From assembly GCF_900115065.1 (NCBI RefSeq), contig NZ_FOVE01000005.1, positions 1 to 64,000 of the forward strand: 64,000 nucleotides of DNA. Direction: 5' to 3'. Within the stretch, counting starts at the first letter, position 1; the number at the start of each line of letters is the position of its first letter. This DNA comes from Formivibrio citricus (GTDB lineage Bacteria; Pseudomonadota; Gammaproteobacteria; Burkholderiales; Chitinibacteraceae). The position numbers were made by a program, and so were the translations under genes. The notes under the pieces are model-generated. The model did not search any database, had not been told where the DNA came from, and was given only the letters and a program-made list of their open reading frames with translations. This document shows positions 60,673 through 64,000 of the stretch, in pieces.

Positions 60673-61473
60673 TCACCTTCCACACCCCGCCAATTTCGCA
60701 CCTCTGCACAACGAAGCAATGCGTGCCGCCGCATCTTTCTGTTCCACCCCGTCACCGATCGCGGCGGCAATGCGCCCCAGAAGCGTATAGTCTTCCAGCA
60801 GCCATTCCGGCTCGGCCAGCTCCCGATCAAGCGTCAATGCCTGAATGATACTGGCTCGCGCAGTCACCAATTCCCCGCGTTCAAATTGGGTCTCTGCTAG
60901 AAGGCGCAGCGCATGGGAACGTTCGGCCGCAACCACTTCGTGACGCGCCAAGACGCCTGTTGTCAGCCGCTCCACCATACCCCAATCCGCTCGCGCGGCA
61001 CTCAAACGCGCCTCCAGATTGTCGAAAGAAGAAACATGGGCACAGTCTGGCGCACAGAGCTGCCTGGCTTCCGCCAGCCACCGGCCAGCCTGCTCGCGAT
61101 CTTTTTCTGCGGCAAGCAAAGCCAACTGGTAATGCGCTCGCGCACGCAACAGGCGAGAAAACGCCCCTTGCCCCGTCATGTAGAACAGATTGTTTTCCGC
61201 TTCCGTTTTGCGTCCCAGCCGCGCCAGCACATCCGCCAGACCAAGCCGCGCCCGCCCCTGTCCTTCCCAATCGTCGATAGCTTGGTAGGCTGTCAGAGCC
61301 TCTCTCCATGAAACGGCTGCACTCTCCCAATGCATTGACCGCGCAGCCGAAATCGCTGCGCGATTGGCATTTTCGGCCAACACACGCAAAGCCGGAACCG
61401 GTGCTAGCGGTTCGCTGGCGCACCCCATCAACAACAGAACACATAAGCAGACCAATATTCGCTGCACGCTCAT
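60673..61473 (-). CDS. Lipoprotein with helical repeats, part of the MCE operon
   Basis: A 266-residue predicted lipoprotein: hydrophobic signal with lipobox LLMGC, Cys18. The mature part is almost all helices (HWESAAVSWREALTAYQAIDDWEGQGRARLGLADVLARLG), resembling tetratricopeptide-type repeats. ATG 61473 has AGAGGA directly upstream. It is the last gene of the permease-ATPase-MCE group, starting eight bases from the MCE stop, so it may be the outer-membrane partner of that transporter. No sequence family beyond TPR-like was recognised. Confidence 0.65.
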   Translation of the reverse strand: MSVQRILVCLCVLLLMGCASEPLAPVPALRVLAENANRAAISAARSMHWESAAVSWREALTAYQAIDDWEGQGRARLGLADVLARLGRKTEAENNLFYMTGQGAFSRLLRARAHYQLALLAAEKDREQAGRWLAEARQLCAPDCAHVSSFDNLEARLSAARADWGMVERLTTGVLARHEVVAAERSHALRLLAETQFERGELVTARASIIQALTLDRELAEPEWLLEDYTLLGRIAAAIGDGVEQKDAAARIASLCRGAKLAGCGR

Positions 61474-61481
61474 TTCCTCTT

Positions 61482-62390
61482 TCAACGCCGACTTTCCGGT
61501 AGCGGTGGCTCCAGCGACTGCGGTGTCAGCATCGTATTCAGCGGCCAGCTTCGCCGCACGCCTTGCAGGGTATCGCGACTATCGCGCACCAGATCGTCCG
61601 AGTTGCGTACAATCGAAGGCAGGCGCGGAACAGACTCCTCCACCGCGCCCCGCACCATGGAAGCAACCGCACTGGCATCCCGCACCGCCGATTCGACGCT
61701 CGCCAAGCTGGAAGCTGTACGGTCCAGTATGCGTGGCAAACGGGCATTGACCGTTCCCGCGGTCGAATCGAGCCGCACCAGCAAGGCATCCATACGGGCC
61801 CGCGTCTGCTGAAGCTCGGCAGTCAGTTGTTTCACATTAGCCACAGACTGACGAACGTCTCCTTTGGGATCATTGATGTAATCCATCGTGATCTGGAATG
61901 AGTCCAGAATAGGCAAGGCGCGACTGCGCAAGTCATACGCGACATCGGCCAGGCTGTGCGCCGGAGCGAAGTTAACCTTGCCTCCTGCCTTGAGGGGCTG
62001 CTGAGCAGGGGAGCCCCCCATCATTTCGATGTAGTAATCCCCCATCAAACCTTCCTGCAGCAATTGAGCCGTCGAGTCGGCTTTGATCCACTTCATGTAA
62101 CGCGATTCGACAAGCAGATCGACCTGCACCTTGGCCTGCTCGGTCAGCTCCACTTTATCGACAACACCGATGCGAAAACCAGAGAAACGTACCTGCATGC
62201 CGGGCAGCAACCCCGCCCCATGGTCAGCCAGAAAATGCAGGCGGGTTTTGCTGACAAACAGCCCCTGCTTGAATGCAATGACCGCCGCCAGTCCGGACAA
62301 TGTCAACAAAATGGTCACGCCGAATACCACGACCCGCCAACCCAGCCACTGAAAGCGCGGATCGGTTTCCTTAAGCAATTTCAACGCCAT
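61482..62390 (-). CDS. MCE-domain (MlaD-like) lipid transport protein
   Basis: A 302-residue protein: one N-terminal transmembrane helix (about 14-36), then an MCE domain (about 40-140, with LLPGMQVRFSGFRIGVVDKVEL), then a long helical tail with heptad-like pattern. MCE proteins form hexameric periplasmic tunnels that move phospholipids between membranes. ATG 62390 is preferred, with AGGAGG five bases upstream; 62393 is the alternative. Neighbouring permease and ATPase-like genes overlap, indicating one complex. Confidence 0.88.
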   Translation of the reverse strand: MALKLLKETDPRFQWLGWRVVVFGVTILLTLSGLAAVIAFKQGLFVSKTRLHFLADHGAGLLPGMQVRFSGFRIGVVDKVELTEQAKVQVDLLVESRYMKWIKADSTAQLLQEGLMGDYYIEMMGGSPAQQPLKAGGKVNFAPAHSLADVAYDLRSRALPILDSFQITMDYINDPKGDVRQSVANVKQLTAELQQTRARMDALLVRLDSTAGTVNARLPRILDRTASSLASVESAVRDASAVASMVRGAVEESVPRLPSIVRNSDDLVRDSRDTLQGVRRSWPLNTMLTPQSLEPPLPESRR

Positions 62391-62953
62391 CATTCCTCCT
62401 CTCGTTCCGCAACAAGCCCCCACCCCCCGGGAACTTCGCAGCCCCCTGCCACGATCATGCATTCAGCAGCCAGCAGCGCACGCCAAGCCCGCCCATGAGC
62501 CGTTTCCTCCCCACGGCCAAGCATGTCGCGCCAGAACTCTTCTTCCACGATCACGCAACTCGGTTCCAGCAACAACGAACGCAGCAAAACCATCAGGCGC
62601 CGTTCACCACGATCAAGCGCGGCAGGTTGAAGCCCCATCAGTATGGTCTGCCGATCTTCGGACAGACCTGTCGCAACCAGCAGGTTCGACAAGCGACCCT
62701 CAAAGCCCTCCAGCGCGCCGCCTTCCCGATACCACAACGGCAAAACCAGGTTTTCCCACACGCGCAAATTGCTGACCATGACCGCATCGGCATCCAGCAC
62801 AGCTACGCGTCCGGGGCATTTTAGCTGTGCAGCAGAGGCGAGCCGGTCAACCCATTCCCTGGCGGCATTCCCGTCCTTGGGCAAAGACACCCACCACCGC
62901 CCTGGCAGGCACGGGTCACCGAAAAATTCCGTATGGGATACAACATGCCTCAT
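62390..62953 (-). CDS. Degenerate ABC ATPase-like protein lacking the P-loop
   Basis: A 187-residue protein in the place of the Mla ATPase. The start at 62953 overlaps the permease stop (ATGA). Recognisable relics of an ABC ATPase are NLRVWENLVLPL (residues 62-73, the helix after the Q-loop), LDRGERRLMVLLRSLLLEP (113-131, at the LSGGQ site) and CVIVEEEFW (133-141, at Walker B). The Walker A position reads SLPKDGNAAREW with no GxxGxGK, the signature is LDRGE, and no switch histidine is seen. It should not hydrolyse ATP alone. The frame is intact across 187 codons, so it is a kept gene, not an obvious pseudogene. Confidence 0.65.
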   Translation of the reverse strand: MRHVVSHTEFFGDPCLPGRWWVSLPKDGNAAREWVDRLASAAQLKCPGRVAVLDADAVMVSNLRVWENLVLPLWYREGGALEGFEGRLSNLLVATGLSEDRQTILMGLQPAALDRGERRLMVLLRSLLLEPSCVIVEEEFWRDMLGRGEETAHGRAWRALLAAECMIVAGGCEVPGGWGLVAEREEE

Positions 62954-63669
62954 AGAACCAACGACCATAAAAAATCCATCAAAAACAAAGCGAGGATGCC
63001 GAAAAAGACGGCACGAGATGCCGTTTTGGGAATTTCCGTGGGCAGCGGCGGGGTCAACACGCCCACTGCGCAAGTCAGCAACCCCGTGCACAATCCAAAC
63101 AACAGCGACTTGCCCAGACAAACCGCGATCCAGGCGGGGAGGAGCATCCGGTCAAGTTGCAGCAATTGGTAACCCGCATGCCAACCGGAAGAAAAAGCCA
63201 CCCCGCCCGCCAACGCAAACAAAGCCAGGCATCCCGACAGGATCATCGCAGCAACCGCGAGCGCAGCTACACGAGGCAGAAGCAGGTAATGCTCGCAAGG
63301 AATTCCATGGAGCTCCAGACAGCGGAACTCCCCATGCATGCGCATATTGGCGAGCTCGTTCGCCACGGCAGAAGAAGAGCGCGCCACGACGATCAACGTC
63401 CCCAGCAGCGGCCCCAATTCGTTCATGACGAGCCGCCCCAGTATCCGCAGCGCGGTGTCCCAACTCTGGCCATATTCGTCATGCAATTGCAATACGACAG
63501 TCGCCCCCAGGGCGAACCCGATCATGGCAACAAGCCATCCTGCCTCGTTGCCGGTAAAGTAAATCTGCTTCAAAAAAACGCGGCGCACGGGAGGGTGGCG
63601 CAAAAGGGGCCAGCCACGCCAGAGCAGGAATAGCGGTGAAAGTGTCTTGAGGATTCCCATGCCCATCAT
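62950..63669 (-). CDS. MlaE-family ABC permease
   Basis: A protein of up to 239 residues with about five hydrophobic helices. The family motif ELGPLLGTLIVVARSSSAVANELANMRMHGE (shown in parts: ELGPLLGTL, NELANMRMHGE) marks it as an MlaE permease, normally a dimer in the inner membrane bound to MlaF and an MCE hexamer. Starts at 63669, 63666 or 63660 are all possible. First gene of the operon, divergent from trxB. Confidence 0.87.
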   Translation of the reverse strand: MMGMGILKTLSPLFLLWRGWPLLRHPPVRRVFLKQIYFTGNEAGWLVAMIGFALGATVVLQLHDEYGQSWDTALRILGRLVMNELGPLLGTLIVVARSSSAVANELANMRMHGEFRCLELHGIPCEHYLLLPRVAALAVAAMILSGCLALFALAGGVAFSSGWHAGYQLLQLDRMLLPAWIAVCLGKSLLFGLCTGLLTCAVGVLTPPLPTEIPKTASRAVFFGILALFLMDFLWSLVL

Positions 63670-63731
63670 TGTAGGCGGCGAGACAAGCCAGAGAAAGGGC
63701 GGACCGCTATCGGAAACATTGAGAGATTTGA

Positions 63732-64000
<269 letters not shown>

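Overview
The window is a 64 kb stretch of a Gram-negative chromosome, almost completely coding and GC-rich except for one gene. The set of genes (LpxA/B/D, BamA, Skp, RseP, type IV pilus ATPase PilU, HldD) means an outer membrane with LPS. The order rpsB-tsf-pyrH-frr-uppS-cdsA-dxr-rseP-bamA-skp-lpxD-fabZ-lpxA-lpxB-rnhB, with YffB-DapE and an atypical PilZ protein, fits a betaproteobacterium. A Nitrosomonadales-type organism is my guess, from family resemblance only. No rRNA, phage, insertion sequence or CRISPR array was seen.

Layout. 1-1.4 kb: the end of a CHAT-domain protein and a lipoprotein alpha/beta hydrolase. 1.4-1.6 kb: tRNA-Arg(ACG) and tRNA-Glu(TTC) with promoter and terminator. 1.7-4.9 kb: pilU, yffB-like, dapE and a lone receiver protein. 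5-14 kb (minus strand): a PleD-like diguanylate cyclase, HslR, TypA, a CoA pyrophosphatase and a 1527-residue hybrid histidine kinase. 14.2-19 kb: metG, acylphosphatase, a radical SAM protein, a universal stress protein, a thioesterase and a TerB-like protein. 19-26.4 kb: a YejF-type double ATPase, the three-gene AmmeMemoRadiSam operon and a large GGDEF-EAL protein. 26.6-30.6 kb: a purine salvage operon (permease-apt-hpt), a GDT1/TMEM165-type manganese exporter behind a yybP-ykoY riboswitch, and a low-molecular-weight tyrosine phosphatase. 30.8-36.4 kb: rarD, rlmJ, an HPt-HD protein and clpB with a textbook sigma-32 promoter. 36.4-40.6 kb: nfsA, a small MITE-like element next to an AT-richer nuclease-like orphan, hldD, ung and an atypical PilZ protein. 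40.6-60.5 kb: a periplasmic alpha carbonic anhydrase, then about 19 kb all on the minus strand: the translation/isoprenoid/outer-membrane operon followed by motA-motB-methyltransferase-HDOD-rRNA methyltransferase. 60.7-63.7 kb: an Mla/MCE-type lipid transport operon whose ATPase subunit has lost its P-loop. 63.8 kb to the end: the start of trxB.

How the genes work together. The long minus-strand operon couples translation factors (S2, EF-Ts, RRF, UMP kinase) with isoprenoid and phospholipid precursors (UppS, Dxr, CdsA), outer-membrane protein assembly (BamA, Skp, RseP) and lipid A synthesis. Signalling genes are dense: two diguanylate cyclase proteins (one also with EAL), a PilZ-like protein, an HDOD protein, an HPt-HD protein, a lone receiver and a hybrid kinase, alongside the motility genes pilU and motAB. 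The most unusual items are the P-loop-less ABC ATPase inside an MCE transport operon, the functionally unsolved AmmeMemoRadiSam operon, the orphan PD-(D/E)xK-like gene beside a MITE-like repeat, and the motAB-methyltransferase-HDOD gene arrangement.

Coordinates of promoters, hairpins and tRNAs were read by eye and may be off by a base.
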